DNA from: Pseudomonas protegens
Lineage (GTDB): Bacteria > Pseudomonadota > Gammaproteobacteria > Pseudomonadales > Pseudomonadaceae
Direction of reading: 5' to 3'
NCBI RefSeq assembly: GCF_003363755.1
Contig: NZ_CP031396.1
Coordinates: forward strand, 5,984,501-6,048,500
Length of the DNA: 64,000 nucleotides
A program made the position numbers and the translations under genes. Shown here one piece after another: positions 33,496 through 42,869 of the stretch. Positions within the stretch are counted from its first letter, which is position 1; every line of letters begins with the position of its first letter. The notes beneath the pieces are model-generated. The model saw nothing but the letters and a program-made list of their open reading frames with translations. It was not told the DNA's origin and made no database searches.

Positions 33496-35970
33496 ATGTC
33501 TGAAGTTCACAAGTCGAAGTTGGCCCAGGCCATCAAGGTCGGGCTCTGGGGCGCGCTGGCGGTGTATGGCGCGGCACTGCTGCCGTTGACTGCGGTGGCG
33601 GCCAGCGAACAGACGGCGGTGCGCCGCTTCGATATCGCGGCGGGGGATCTCACCGAAGTGCTGAGCCGTTACGCCAGTGCCGCCGGGGCGGCCATCTCCT
33701 TCGATGCGCGACAGACGGCCGGCTTGCGTTCGGCGGGGCTCCAGGGGGATTACGGGGTGCAGGAAGGCTTTGCGCGGATTCTTGCCGGCAGCGGCTGGCA
33801 GGCCGAACCGCAGAGTAACGGCAGCTATGTGCTGCGCCCCGTGCCCAAGGGCAATGGCACCCTGGAGCTGGGCACCACTCAGGTCCAGGGCCAGGAGCTG
33901 GGGGCCACCACCGAGTACTCCGGTTCCTACACCACCGGCGCGGTGACCATCGGCAAGGGCCAGCACTCGCTGAAGGAAACCCCGCAGTCGGTGACCGTGA
34001 TCACCCGCAAGATGCTCGATGACCAGAACCTCAACACCATCGACCAGGTGATGGAAAAGACCCCGGGCATCACCCTCTACGACTCGCCCATGGGCGGCAA
34101 GTATTTCTACTCCCGGGGCTTTCGCATGACCGGCCAGTACCAGTACGACGGCGTGCCCCTGGACATGGGCAGCAGCTACGTGCAGGCCGACAGCTTCAGC
34201 AGCGACATGGCCTTCTATGATCGGGTGGAAATCCTGCGCGGCGCCGCCGGCATGCTCAAGGGCGCGGGCGGCACCGCCGGCTCGGTGAACTTCGTGCGCA
34301 AGCGCGGCCAGGCCACGCCCCACACCCAGCTGATGATGTCCGCCGGCAGTTGGGACAACTACCGGGCCCAGGTGGATACCGGCGGGCCGCTGAACGACGC
34401 CGGCACCGTTCGCGGCCGTGCGGTGGTGACCCAGCAGACCCGGCAGTATTTCTATGACCTGGGGGAGCGCAAGGATCAGGTCTACTACGGCGCCCTGGAC
34501 TTCGACCTCAGTGACGACACCACCCTGGGCCTGGGCATGGCCTATGAAGACGTTGACTCGCGCCCGTGCTGGGGCGGCCTGCCACGCTACAGCGACGGCA
34601 GCGACCTCAAGCTCGGCCGTTCCACCTGCCTGAACACCGCCTGGAACAACTCGCGCAGCAAGCGCGCGACCTATTTCGCCGACCTCAAGCAACAGCTCAA
34701 CGACGACTGGGCGCTGAAGGTGGCCGGGGTCTACAGCCGCAACACCCAGGACATCGAGTACGCCTTCCCCAGCGGTTCGGTGCCGGTGGGTGCCAGCCGC
34801 TCCAGCACCCTGATGCTGGGCAGCACCTATGACTACGATCAGGTGGACTACGGCTTCGATGCCTATGTCGACGGCCACTTCCAGGCCTTTGGCCAGGAGC
34901 ACGAACTGACCTTCGGCGCCAACGCCAGCCGCTCGATCAAGGACGACTTCTATGCTGTGGCCGGCTTGCCGCAGCGGCAGAACGTGCTGGACCCCGATCA
35001 CCATCTGCCCAAGCCTGATGCCAGCTACTACGAAAGCAATTCCACCCGGGGCGGCCCCTCTGATCTGCGGATCCAGCAGCAGGGGCTGTATTCCACCCTG
35101 CGCCTGAAACTGGCCGACCCGCTGACCCTGGTCATGGGCAGCCGGGTCAGTTGGTACAAGTCGCAGAACGATGCCGTGGCCTACTGGCGCGACACCCGCA
35201 CCCCCAGCAGCGCCCGTTCCAAGGAAACCGGCGAGGTCACGCCGTTCGCCGGGGTGTTGTACGACCTCAACGACAACCTCACGGCCTACGCCAGCTACTC
35301 CAGCATCTTCACCCCCCAGGGCAGCTATCGGACCCTGGACGGTGCCTCTCTCAAGCCGCTGGTGGGCAAGAGCTACGAAGCGGGGATCAAGGGCGAGTGG
35401 TTTGACGGTCGCCTGAACAGCGCCTTCAGCCTGTTCCGCACGATTCAGGAGGATGCGCAGCAGGACGACCCGGCCTGCCCGGACAGCACCTGCTCGCTGA
35501 ACTCGGGCAAGGTCCGCGCCCAGGGCTTTGAAGCCGAAGTCAGCGGTGAGGTGATCGAGCGCCTGCAACTGCTGGCCGGCTACACCTACACCCAGACCAA
35601 GACCCTGGAGGATGCCGACAGCAGCAAGAACGGCCAGTCGTTCAATTCCTACGTACCGCGGCACCTGCTACGGGTGTGGGGCGACTACCAACTGGGCGGT
35701 GCCCTGGAGCGCTTCAATGTGGGGGCTGGGGTCAACGCGCAAAGCGACAACTACCGGGTCTCGCCCACCAGCGGCAATCACATCAGCCAGGCCGGCTATG
35801 CGATCTGGAACGGGCGCATCGGCTATCGCATCGACGACACCTGGTCCCTGGCGCTCAACGGCAACAACCTGCTGGACAAGCGTTACTACACCACCATCGG
35901 TACCGAAGGCTTCGGCAACTTCTACGGAGACCCGCGCAACTTCACCCTGTCGGTCAAGGCCGACTTCTGA
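33496..35970 (+). CDS. TonB-dependent siderophore receptor with signalling domain
   Basis: An 824-residue outer-membrane receptor. A signal peptide (about residues 1-35) is followed by an N-terminal signalling (STN) domain (FDIAAGDLTEVLSRYASAAGAAISFDAR, about 37-110), a plug domain from about 140 (SLKETPQSVTVITRKMLDDQNLNTIDQVMEKTPG) and a 22-strand barrel ending VKADF with terminal Phe. STN plus the upstream sigma/anti-sigma genes make a complete cell-surface signalling system of the FecA/FpvA/FiuA type. The cognate siderophore cannot be told from sequence alone. It lies 104 bp after the fecR-like gene, whose spacer probably holds the sigma-dependent promoter. Confidence 0.93.
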   Translation: MSEVHKSKLAQAIKVGLWGALAVYGAALLPLTAVAASEQTAVRRFDIAAGDLTEVLSRYASAAGAAISFDARQTAGLRSAGLQGDYGVQEGFARILAGSGWQAEPQSNGSYVLRPVPKGNGTLELGTTQVQGQELGATTEYSGSYTTGAVTIGKGQHSLKETPQSVTVITRKMLDDQNLNTIDQVMEKTPGITLYDSPMGGKYFYSRGFRMTGQYQYDGVPLDMGSSYVQADSFSSDMAFYDRVEILRGAAGMLKGAGGTAGSVNFVRKRGQATPHTQLMMSAGSWDNYRAQVDTGGPLNDAGTVRGRAVVTQQTRQYFYDLGERKDQVYYGALDFDLSDDTTLGLGMAYEDVDSRPCWGGLPRYSDGSDLKLGRSTCLNTAWNNSRSKRATYFADLKQQLNDDWALKVAGVYSRNTQDIEYAFPSGSVPVGASRSSTLMLGSTYDYDQVDYGFDAYVDGHFQAFGQEHELTFGANASRSIKDDFYAVAGLPQRQNVLDPDHHLPKPDASYYESNSTRGGPSDLRIQQQGLYSTLRLKLADPLTLVMGSRVSWYKSQNDAVAYWRDTRTPSSARSKETGEVTPFAGVLYDLNDNLTAYASYSSIFTPQGSYRTLDGASLKPLVGKSYEAGIKGEWFDGRLNSAFSLFRTIQEDAQQDDPACPDSTCSLNSGKVRAQGFEAEVSGEVIERLQLLAGYTYTQTKTLEDADSSKNGQSFNSYVPRHLLRVWGDYQLGGALERFNVGAGVNAQSDNYRVSPTSGNHISQAGYAIWNGRIGYRIDDTWSLALNGNNLLDKRYYTTIGTEGFGNFYGDPRNFTLSVKADF

Positions 35971-36025
35971 GGTCGGGTTGACGGTCGCGCCGGTGCTGGC
36001 CGTGCGGGGACCGGGCGCGGCCGCT

Positions 36026-36934
36026 TCAGGCCGTGGGCGGGTGGGCGTCGAGCAGGGCCATGAAGCGTTGCAATTGCGGCGACGGGTTGTCCCGGTGCCA
36101 GTTCATGTAGAGCCCGATGCTCGGCCTGGATTGCGTGCCGACGGCGCTTAGCGGGCGGTAGGCGACGCTGCCTTGCAGCGCCGTGTCGGCCATCGATTGC
36201 GGTACCAGGGCCACGCCGAAACCGCAGGCCACCAGACCCAGTAGGGTGTGGATGCGCTCCGCTTCTTGGGCCACCTTCGGGGTGAAGCCGGCTGCCGTGC
36301 ACAGCGCCATCAGCTGGTTGTGGTAACCGCTGCCCAGGGCCTGGCGGGTGAACACGAAATCTTCAGTGGCCAGGTCCTGCAGGTCCACCTCGGATGCTCG
36401 GGCCTGGGGGTGGTCGTGGGGCAGGGCGATGACGATCGGTTCATCGAGGATCAGCCGCGAGACAATCTGCCCTGCGGGCAGCGGCAGGTCGCGCATGAAG
36501 GCGAGGTCGGTGTCGTCGTTGAGCAGGGCCTTTAGCTGCCCGGCCGATGGCATTTCCCGCAACGCCAGGCGCACCCCAGGCAGGGTCTGGCGAAAGCGTC
36601 GCAGGCTGGCGAGCAGCATCGGGTAGCCGGCCAGTGACAGGCTGCTGATACGCAGGGTGCCGGCCAGCCCCTGGGCGACATCGCGCGCCTGTTGGATGCC
36701 TTGCTCCAGGGTTTCCAGGGTGCGTTGGGCGCTGTGCAGGAAGTCCGCCCCGGCCGGGGTCAGGGTTACGCCACGACGATTGCGCAGCAGCAGGCTGAAG
36801 CCGAGTTTTTCCTCCAGGCGGGCGATGGCCTGGCTCAGGGGCGGCTGGGCCATGTGCAGGCGCGCAGCGGCCTTGTGAAAGTGCAGCTCCTGGGCGACGA
36901 CGATGAACTGGCGCAACAGGCGCGTCTCGATCAT
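36026..36934 (-). CDS. LysR-family transcriptional regulator
   Basis: A 302-residue regulator. The DNA-binding domain has VVAQELHFHKAAARLHMAQPPLSQAIARLEEKLGFSLLLRN (about residues 10-50), close to the CatR/BenM group of aromatic-responsive regulators. The remainder is the periplasmic-binding-protein-like inducer domain. It is divergent from the SDR gene (198 bp between starts) and probably controls the SDR/monooxygenase pair. The ATG at 36934 is preferred to an upstream frame. Confidence 0.9.
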   Translation of the reverse strand: MIETRLLRQFIVVAQELHFHKAAARLHMAQPPLSQAIARLEEKLGFSLLLRNRRGVTLTPAGADFLHSAQRTLETLEQGIQQARDVAQGLAGTLRISSLSLAGYPMLLASLRRFRQTLPGVRLALREMPSAGQLKALLNDDTDLAFMRDLPLPAGQIVSRLILDEPIVIALPHDHPQARASEVDLQDLATEDFVFTRQALGSGYHNQLMALCTAAGFTPKVAQEAERIHTLLGLVACGFGVALVPQSMADTALQGSVAYRPLSAVGTQSRPSIGLYMNWHRDNPSPQLQRFMALLDAHPPTA

Positions 36935-37132
36935 GGCGAATGCTCCTTGCTTGGGGGGAACCGCTGGGACTGTAAACCTGGAGGTCCATGGTTTCACAGG
37001 TTTTTCTTTGATATTCAGAACCTCTCACAGGGGCTGTAATTTAGTATTAAGTCGTTGATTTTCATGCTGTTACTCTGAGATTGAAGCGGCCTGAGGCTTA
37101 AGCGGCCCGAGGTTCAAACAGGAGGAAAAGCG

Positions 37133-37990
37133 ATGGATTTCAGCGGCAGGACGGCCATTGTCACTGGTGCCGGGCGCGGCCTGGGCCTGAGTTATGCCAG
37201 GGCCCTGGCCAGCCGTGGCGCCCAGGTGGTGATCAGTGATTGCGGGAGCGACGGCACGGGCCTGGGGATGGATGAAAGCGTCGCCCATGAGGCGGTGCGG
37301 GCCTTGCGGGCCAGCGGCGCCAGGGCGGTGGCCGACACCAGCGACCTGAGCACCGAAGCCGGGTGCCGGGGGCTGGTGCAGTGCGCCGTGGCGGCCTTTG
37401 GCGGCCTGGATATCCTGATTCACAATGCCGGCTGGGTCGGCTACCAGGCGCTGGAGGAGCTCGACGCCGAGTTTCTCCAGCGCATGCTGGGGATCAATCT
37501 GCATGCGCCGATCTGGCTGGCCAAGCACGCCTGGCCCTTTCTCCGGCAATCCACGGCGCCCCGGCTGTTGCTGACCACTTCCGACCGCGCCCTGTATGCG
37601 GAATATGCACAGCCCGGGCTGTTGGCCTATTGCGCGGGCAAGATGGCCCAGGTGGGCATCATGAATGCGCTGAGCCAGGAAGGCGCGGAGCACGGGATTC
37701 GGGTCAACGCGGTGTCGCCGGTGGCCAAGACCCGCATGTGGGGCGTCAGCGACGAGCCGCTCGAACTCAAGCCGGACTGGGTGACGCCGGGGGTGATGTT
37801 TCTGGTCAGCGAGGGGTGCCAGGACAGCGGCTATATCCTGCGGGCCAGCAACGGCCAGTTCAGCGCCTGGCGCCCGCAAGAGGCGCCCGGGGTGGATTAT
37901 CCCCGGGACCTGAAGCGGGTGCGGGCGGCCACGCCGGAGCAGTTCGCCCAGCGCTGGACGCAGATCAGGCTGCCTTTCACCGGGGCTTGA
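37133..37990 (+). CDS. Short-chain dehydrogenase/reductase
   Basis: A 285-residue NAD(P)-dependent oxidoreductase. The cofactor motif TGAGRGLGLSYARAL is at about residues 12-26, HNAGWVG (the NNAG equivalent) at about 98-104, and the catalytic stretch is unusual: LTTSDRALYAEYAQPGLLAYCAGKMA has Tyr and Lys in YCAGK at about 164-168. A long C-terminal tail (WRPQEAPGVDYPRDLKRVR) resembles the family with peroxisomal multifunctional-type members. It is preceded by AGGAGG. The 3' end overlaps the convergent FAD monooxygenase gene by 14 bp. The substrate is unknown, probably an aromatic or terpenoid alcohol. Confidence 0.85.
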   Translation: MDFSGRTAIVTGAGRGLGLSYARALASRGAQVVISDCGSDGTGLGMDESVAHEAVRALRASGARAVADTSDLSTEAGCRGLVQCAVAAFGGLDILIHNAGWVGYQALEELDAEFLQRMLGINLHAPIWLAKHAWPFLRQSTAPRLLLTTSDRALYAEYAQPGLLAYCAGKMAQVGIMNALSQEGAEHGIRVNAVSPVAKTRMWGVSDEPLELKPDWVTPGVMFLVSEGCQDSGYILRASNGQFSAWRPQEAPGVDYPRDLKRVRAATPEQFAQRWTQIRLPFTGA

Positions 37991-39527
37991 GAGGCGCTGT
38001 GCCGCTGTGTGGGGAGAGCTCGCGCTCGCGGAAGTAGCGCTCCAGTAGCCGCGGGTCGCCAGAGCGGTCCGCGAGGGCCACGTAGGTATCCGGGCGCAGC
38101 AGGTAGAAGGCATTGCGCGCCAGCCCTGCTGCTGCATGGGCCGGGCGCCAGTCGAAAATCCGCAAAGGCACCCGGTGCGCGCTGCACCAGTCCCGCAGGG
38201 CATCGCTGGTGGTGCCATAGACATGCACCTGCCAGCCCAGGTATTCCAGGCTGTCGAAGTTGTCGTGCTCGCCGTCGCGGACCCAGGGCAGGCGATCGCC
38301 GCCGTGCACCGGGCCGACGCCACCGGCGCTCAGGGGCATGCCCCGGTAGTTCAGGGTGATCTGCGACACGGTGCGAAAGAGAAACTCCCGGGCACTGTCG
38401 AAGGCGGCGATCTTCGGCAGCAGCAGGGGCGCCAGGCGGGTGCGTACCAGGTAGGCGACCGGGCCGTCGGCGGTGGCGAAGCTGAACACCCGGTCGGTGG
38501 TGGCCACCAGGCGCCGGGCAAACTCCATGCGTTCGATTTCATAGCTGTCCAGCAGGCTTTCGGCGCTTTGGCCGCTGAGCACCGCCGCCAATTTCCAGGC
38601 CAGGTTGATGGCGTCGCCGATCCCGGTGTTCATGCCCTGGCCACCGGCGGGGCTATGGACGTGGGCGGCATCCCCCAGGAGAAACACCCGTCCCTGGCGA
38701 AACTGCTCGGCCACCCGGTGATGCACCTTGTAGGTGGAGAACCAGTTGACTCGGGTGACGTTGACCTTGAGCTGATGCATGGCGCGCTGGCTGATGTCTT
38801 CGAAACGCAGGTTTTCCGGGTGCTCGGCGCGCTCGTCGCGCACGGTGCCGATCAGCCGCGCGCGGCCGCTGTGGGCCAGGGGAAACACCGCGAGAAAGTC
38901 GGCGTCGTCCAGGTCCACGTGTAATTGGCCGTCGATGCTCGGGCCGTCGGCCTCGACATCGGTGACGTAGAACACCTGCTGGTAGGTGCCGCCGGGAAAG
39001 CCGCTGCCCAGGGTCTTGCGCACCGTGGAGCGGGCGCCGTCGCAGCCGGCCAGGTAGAAGGCCTGGCAATGTTCCTCGCGGCCGTCGGGGCCACGCAGGC
39101 GAGCGTTGATCAGGTGGCCGTGATCGGTGAAGGCCAGCAGCTCGGTGTCGCGCTCGACGCGCACGCCCAGCCGTTCCAGGCGTTCGATCAGCAGTTGCTC
39201 GTGCTCGTCCTGGGGAAAGATCTGCAGGAAGGGGTAGGGCGTCAGGTCCTCGCCGATGGCGTTGAACGGCAGTTGCGCGGCCCGCTCGCCGCGGACCCAG
39301 AGGTTGACCGCCGGCACGTGGTGGCCGCGTTCGACGATGGCCTGGGTCAGGTCCAGCTGGCGGTAGAGCTCCAGGGTCCGGGCCTGCACCGCCAGGGCCC
39401 GGGAGGTGGTGCCCGGACCCAGGGTCTTGTCGATGATCCGTACCTTGACCCCCTGCTGGCGCAGCCAGAGCGCCAGCACCAGGCCGGTGGGGCCGGCGCC
39501 GATGATCAGTACGTCGCTGCAGTTCAT
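37977..39527 (-). CDS. FAD-dependent aromatic monooxygenase
   Basis: A 516-residue flavoprotein hydroxylase of the PheA/TfdB/MhpA group. FAD binding is shown by LIIGAGPTGLVLALWLRQQG at about residues 8-27, CDGARSTVRKTLG (the DG motif) at about 158, and the GDAAHVHSPAGGQGMNTGIGDAINLAWKLA motif at about 285-315. A thioredoxin-like C-terminal domain follows. Such enzymes hydroxylate phenolic or similar rings with NAD(P)H and O2. It converges with the SDR gene and is followed upstream on the same strand by a LysE-type exporter. The substrate is unassigned. Confidence 0.88.
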   Translation of the reverse strand: MNCSDVLIIGAGPTGLVLALWLRQQGVKVRIIDKTLGPGTTSRALAVQARTLELYRQLDLTQAIVERGHHVPAVNLWVRGERAAQLPFNAIGEDLTPYPFLQIFPQDEHEQLLIERLERLGVRVERDTELLAFTDHGHLINARLRGPDGREEHCQAFYLAGCDGARSTVRKTLGSGFPGGTYQQVFYVTDVEADGPSIDGQLHVDLDDADFLAVFPLAHSGRARLIGTVRDERAEHPENLRFEDISQRAMHQLKVNVTRVNWFSTYKVHHRVAEQFRQGRVFLLGDAAHVHSPAGGQGMNTGIGDAINLAWKLAAVLSGQSAESLLDSYEIERMEFARRLVATTDRVFSFATADGPVAYLVRTRLAPLLLPKIAAFDSAREFLFRTVSQITLNYRGMPLSAGGVGPVHGGDRLPWVRDGEHDNFDSLEYLGWQVHVYGTTSDALRDWCSAHRVPLRIFDWRPAHAAAGLARNAFYLLRPDTYVALADRSGDPRLLERYFRERELSPHSGTAPLKPR

Positions 39528-39590
39528 GTGTTTGCCCTCGCTACGAGATCAACGTTATGCATCGGACTGCGGGCGGCGCCTGCCGCGGGG

Positions 39591-40205
39591 TCAACGCTGG
39601 GCGAAGGCCAGGTTCAGGCCCAGCCCCGCGAAGCTTGCGGCAAAGCTGCGGCGCAACCAGTTCTGGACTTTGGGCGACTCGATCACCGCGGTACGGAACA
39701 GATTGGCCAGCAACCCGTAGAGCACGAACACGAAGAAGGTCATGGCCATGAACACGCCGCTCAGGAGCAGCATCTGCGGGATCGGATCGCTGCCGTCATG
39801 GGCGATGAACTGGGGCAGGAAGGCCAGGAAGAAAATGGTCAGCTTGGGGTTGAGGATGTTCAGCAGGCAGGCCTTGAGCATCAGCGCGCCGGCGCCGTGG
39901 CTCACCGCGTTGCTATCCACGGCAAAGGCCGAGCGATCACGCCAGGTGGCGTAGGCCAGGTACAGCAGATAGGCGACCCCGGCGAACTTCAGGCCCTGGA
40001 AGGCCAGGGCGCTGGTGTGCAGGATCGCCGACAGACCGAGGATCGAGGCCAGCAGGTGCGGGACGATCCCGGCGGTGCAGCCGATGGCGGTGAACAGGCT
40101 GGCGCGCTTGCCGGCCACCAGGGCGGTGGAAATGGTCAGGATCACGCCGCTGCCGGGAATCAGCACGACAATCAGGCTGGTAAGCAGAAAATCCAGGGTC
40201 AACAT
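39591..40205 (-). CDS. LysE/RhtB-family amino-acid exporter
   Basis: A 204-residue inner-membrane protein with five to six helices. The family signature PGSGVILTISTALVAGKRASLFTAIGCTAGIVPH occupies about residues 17-50, and LLNILNPKLTIFFLAFLPQF is at about 113-132. These proteins export amino acids or homoserine-lactone-like compounds. It is upstream of the monooxygenase gene with a 63-bp gap but is probably an independent gene. Two REPINs lie upstream of it. Confidence 0.88.
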   Translation of the reverse strand: MLTLDFLLTSLIVVLIPGSGVILTISTALVAGKRASLFTAIGCTAGIVPHLLASILGLSAILHTSALAFQGLKFAGVAYLLYLAYATWRDRSAFAVDSNAVSHGAGALMLKACLLNILNPKLTIFFLAFLPQFIAHDGSDPIPQMLLLSGVFMAMTFFVFVLYGLLANLFRTAVIESPKVQNWLRRSFAASFAGLGLNLAFAQR

Positions 40206-40278
40206 CCGGGTGTCACTCCATTGAGGGCGGGGTCATCAAAGTACACCCAGCCACACCGCCAATAGAAGGATTTTAGCC

Positions 40279-40576
40279 TGTAGCCGCTGCTGAGCCTGCG
40301 AAGCTGCGCGAAGGTCCGCAGGACCTTGCCTGGCGATCTCCCGTCGATCACGCATAGGCCTCAGGGTCCGCATCCTTTCGCAGCCTGCGGCAGCGGTGAC
40401 ACAGATCCCGGATCGGCATTGGCCCTGTAGCCGCTGCTGAGCCAAGGCGAAGCTGCGCAAAGGTCCGCAGGACCTTGCCTGGCAATCCCCAGCCAAACCG
40501 CTATCGATCCTGAGAACCCTGCGTCCCTACGACGGAATGCCGCCCAGACCGTTCGCAGCCTGCGGCAGCGGCTACA
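40279..40576. repeat. Two REPINs in tandem (TGTAGCCGCTGC type)
   Basis: Unit 1 runs from TGTAGCCGCTGCTGAGCC (40279) to a decayed right end GCAGCCTGCGGCAGCGGTGACAC (about 40400). Unit 2 runs from TGTAGCCGCTGCTGAGCC (40426) to CGCAGCCTGCGGCAGCGGCTACA (40576). Both contain AAGGTCCGCAGGACCTTGCCTGGC. Nothing else is seen between the LysE gene and the DUF1615 lipoprotein. Confidence 0.85.
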
Positions 40577-40672
40577 GGGGCGTTGCGGGAACAGCGCTCG
40601 CATTCTTTGGTCGAACGCCCCATGCCGCTGCTTTACTTGCACGGCCCTCGTCCAGCCCTCTTGCGGAGTCCC

Positions 40673-41764
40673 ATGATTTCCTCTCGTCTTCTCAGTTGCT
40701 GCCTGGGCCTGTCGCTGCTGGCCGGTTGCGCCAGCCCGCGTGGCCCCCAGGCACCGACGCTGACCCCGGAGCAGACCCAGGCGCGGATCCTGCGCCTGCT
40801 GCCGGCCCAGGTCAGCGACCGCCAGGGCTGGGCCCGGGATATCCAGGTGGCCTTCAGCGCCCAGGGCCTTGAGCCGAGCCCGAGCAACCTGTGCGCGGTG
40901 CTGGCGGTGACCGAACAGGAATCCACCTTCAAGGTCGACCCGACAGTGCCGGGCCTGGGGCGCATTGCCCGGGAGGAAATCGACCGCCGCGCGGCCAAGG
41001 TGCATGTGCCGGCGTTGCTGGTCAGTGCCGCCCTGCAAGTGCGCGGCGCGGACGGCCAGTCCTACAGCCAGCGTCTGGCCAAGGCTCGCAGCGAGAAGGA
41101 ACTGAGTGCGATCTTCGATGACTTCATCGGCCAGGTGCCCCTGGGCCAGACCCTGTTTGGCCGTTTCAACCCGGTGCACACCGGCGGGCCGATGCAGGTC
41201 AGCATCGAATTCGCCCAGCAACAGGCCCAGGGTTATCCGTACCCGGTGCAGGACTCAATCCGCCATGAAGTCTTCAGTCGCCGTGGTGGCCTGTACTTCG
41301 GCATCGCCCACCTTTTGGGTTATCCGGTGGACTACCCGCAGCCGCTGTATCGCTTCGCCGACTTCAACGCCGGCTGGTACGCCAGCCGCAATGCGGCTTT
41401 CCAGGCCGCGGTGAGCCGCCTCAGCGGGATCAAGCTGGCCCTGGATGGCGACCTGATCCGCTATGACTCGCTCCTGCCCGGCAGCACCGAACTGGCGGTG
41501 CGTACCCTGGGCAAGCAACTGGGGCTGCGCAACCCGCAGATTCGCGCTCAGTTGGAAAAGGGCGACAGCCAGGCCTTTGCCCAGACCGAGCTGTACCGCC
41601 AGGTATTTGCCCTGGCCGACCGCGCGGCGGGCCGACCCGTGCCGCGCCAGCAACTGCCGGGCATCGAACTCAAGAGCCCGAAGATCACCCGCCAGTTGAC
41701 CACTGCCTGGTTTGCCAAGCGCGTGGATGAACGCTACCAGCGCTGCCTGCAAAGGACGCTGTAA
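40673..41764 (+). CDS. DUF1615 lipoprotein
   Basis: A 363-residue lipoprotein. The signal peptide ends in the lipobox LLAGC (Cys at about residue 17). The mature domain starts with AxxRILRLLPAQVSDRQGWARDIQVAF and includes VTEQESTFKVDP and PMQVSIEFAQQQAQGYPY, a lysozyme-like pattern (Glu in EQES) seen in DUF1615; the family is inferred to be peptidoglycan-acting but unproven. The ATG at 40673 has CGGAG just upstream. A longer frame starts inside the REPIN and is unlikely. Confidence 0.8.
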   Translation: MISSRLLSCCLGLSLLAGCASPRGPQAPTLTPEQTQARILRLLPAQVSDRQGWARDIQVAFSAQGLEPSPSNLCAVLAVTEQESTFKVDPTVPGLGRIAREEIDRRAAKVHVPALLVSAALQVRGADGQSYSQRLAKARSEKELSAIFDDFIGQVPLGQTLFGRFNPVHTGGPMQVSIEFAQQQAQGYPYPVQDSIRHEVFSRRGGLYFGIAHLLGYPVDYPQPLYRFADFNAGWYASRNAAFQAAVSRLSGIKLALDGDLIRYDSLLPGSTELAVRTLGKQLGLRNPQIRAQLEKGDSQAFAQTELYRQVFALADRAAGRPVPRQQLPGIELKSPKITRQLTTAWFAKRVDERYQRCLQRTL

Positions 41765-42018
41765 CCCCAAGGGCCTGCCCGTTGCAGGAGCTGGCTTGCC
41801 AGCGGCAGGACCCACAGGCCTCTTCGTCGGCGAGTGCCGGATGATTGGGCGGCTTGTCAGGCACTTGGGCCGCGTGGCAGGATGCGCCATGAATTTTTTC
41901 CGCCTCGACTCCCGCCTTCATCACCATCGACCTCACCCCCGGGGCCGTGGTCGCTTGTGCGCGTCGAGCCGTCAGTTATCGAGAGAACGCGATCACTGAC
42001 CGTCGATGAAAAAAAACC

Positions 42019-42044
42019 AAGGCGCCCTGCAAGGCGCCTTTTTT
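42019..42044 (+). terminator. Rho-independent terminator
   Basis: AAGGCGCC (42019-42026) and GGCGCCTT (42033-42040) form a stem preceded by eight A and followed by a T run. It lies 30 bp before the start of the HisRS-like gene and ends transcription entering from the left, or acts as an attenuator for that gene. Confidence 0.8.
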
Positions 42045-42075
42045 ATTGCCTGTCAAAAACCAAGAGGAAACACCC

Positions 42076-42712
42076 ATGACCATGCTCCGTGGCACTCGAA
42101 TGATCACCGGCCCGCAAGCTGCCGCCCTGCGCACCCTGGAAGGACGCTTCCGGAGCTGGCTTCATCGAAGCGGGTGCTGAAGAAGTCATTGTCCCGGCGC
42201 TGTGGGGCCAGGACACCTTTATCGAAAAGGCCGGAGGCAGTGAAGTCATCGGCCAGATGTGGGCCTTCAATGACAAGGCCGGACGGCCCTGCTGCCTGAT
42301 TCCGGAAGCCACTGCACTGTTCCAGGAAACCGCCCGCGAGCTGTTGGCAGGACGGGAGCAGGCGATCTTTTTCTACGTCGCTCGCTGTTATCGCTATGAA
42401 CGGCCGCAAGCCGGGCGGTATCGAGAATTCACCCAGTTGGGCCTGGAGATACTGGGCCCCGAACCCTTGCAGGCGCTGGAGCGCGCGCGGGAACTGTGCG
42501 TTGGCTTTCTGGATGCCCTGGGCCTGGAGTACGAGCTCAACCTCGGGGTCAAGCGCGGCCTGACCTACTACCTCAATGGCGAAGGTTTCGAGGTGCGTTG
42601 CCCGCAGTTGGGTGCGCAACAGCAAGTGGTAGGTGCCGGCGCCTACCGCGAAGGTGCCGGATTCGGCATCGGCCTGGAGCGCCTGCAACTGGCGCTGCAA
42701 CCCCAGTCGTAG
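42076..42712 (+). pseudogene. Frameshifted HisRS-like class II synthetase-core protein
   Basis: From the ATG at 42076 (AAGAGGAA upstream) the protein starts MTMLRGTRMITGPQAAALRTLEGRF and then stops at 42178. The +1 frame resumes with AGFIEAGAEEVIVPALWGQDTF around 42158 and continues to 42712. It carries class II synthetase motif 2-like RCYRYERPQAGRYREFTQLGLEILG, RGLTYYLNGEGFEV (the RGLxYY motif) and motif 3-like GFGIGLERLQLAL, but no anticodon-binding domain. It resembles stand-alone histidyl-tRNA-synthetase paralogues of unknown role. A one-base indel near 42150 breaks it; it could also be a sequencing error. Confidence 0.7.
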
Positions 42713-42869
42713 GCGCTGGCTGGCCAGCGAAGGCGCCGTTGGGAGCGCTGCAGGATTCGCCGGCCTCTTTGCCGGAGAGCCGGCTCCTACGGGGCCTTGC
42801 GCGGTGTGTGGGCTAACCGTAGGAGTTGGCTGGCCAGCGCAGGCGCCCTTGAGGGCGCTGCAGAACTCA
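42709..42869. repeat. REP palindromes (GTAGGAGC type)
   Basis: GTAGGCGCTGGCTGGCCAGCG (42709) with its inverted partner CCGGCTCCTAC (ending 42790), and a single GTAGGAGTTGGCTGGCCAGCG at 42819. They fill the space between the HisRS-like remnant and the convergent DUF4349 gene. Confidence 0.75.
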
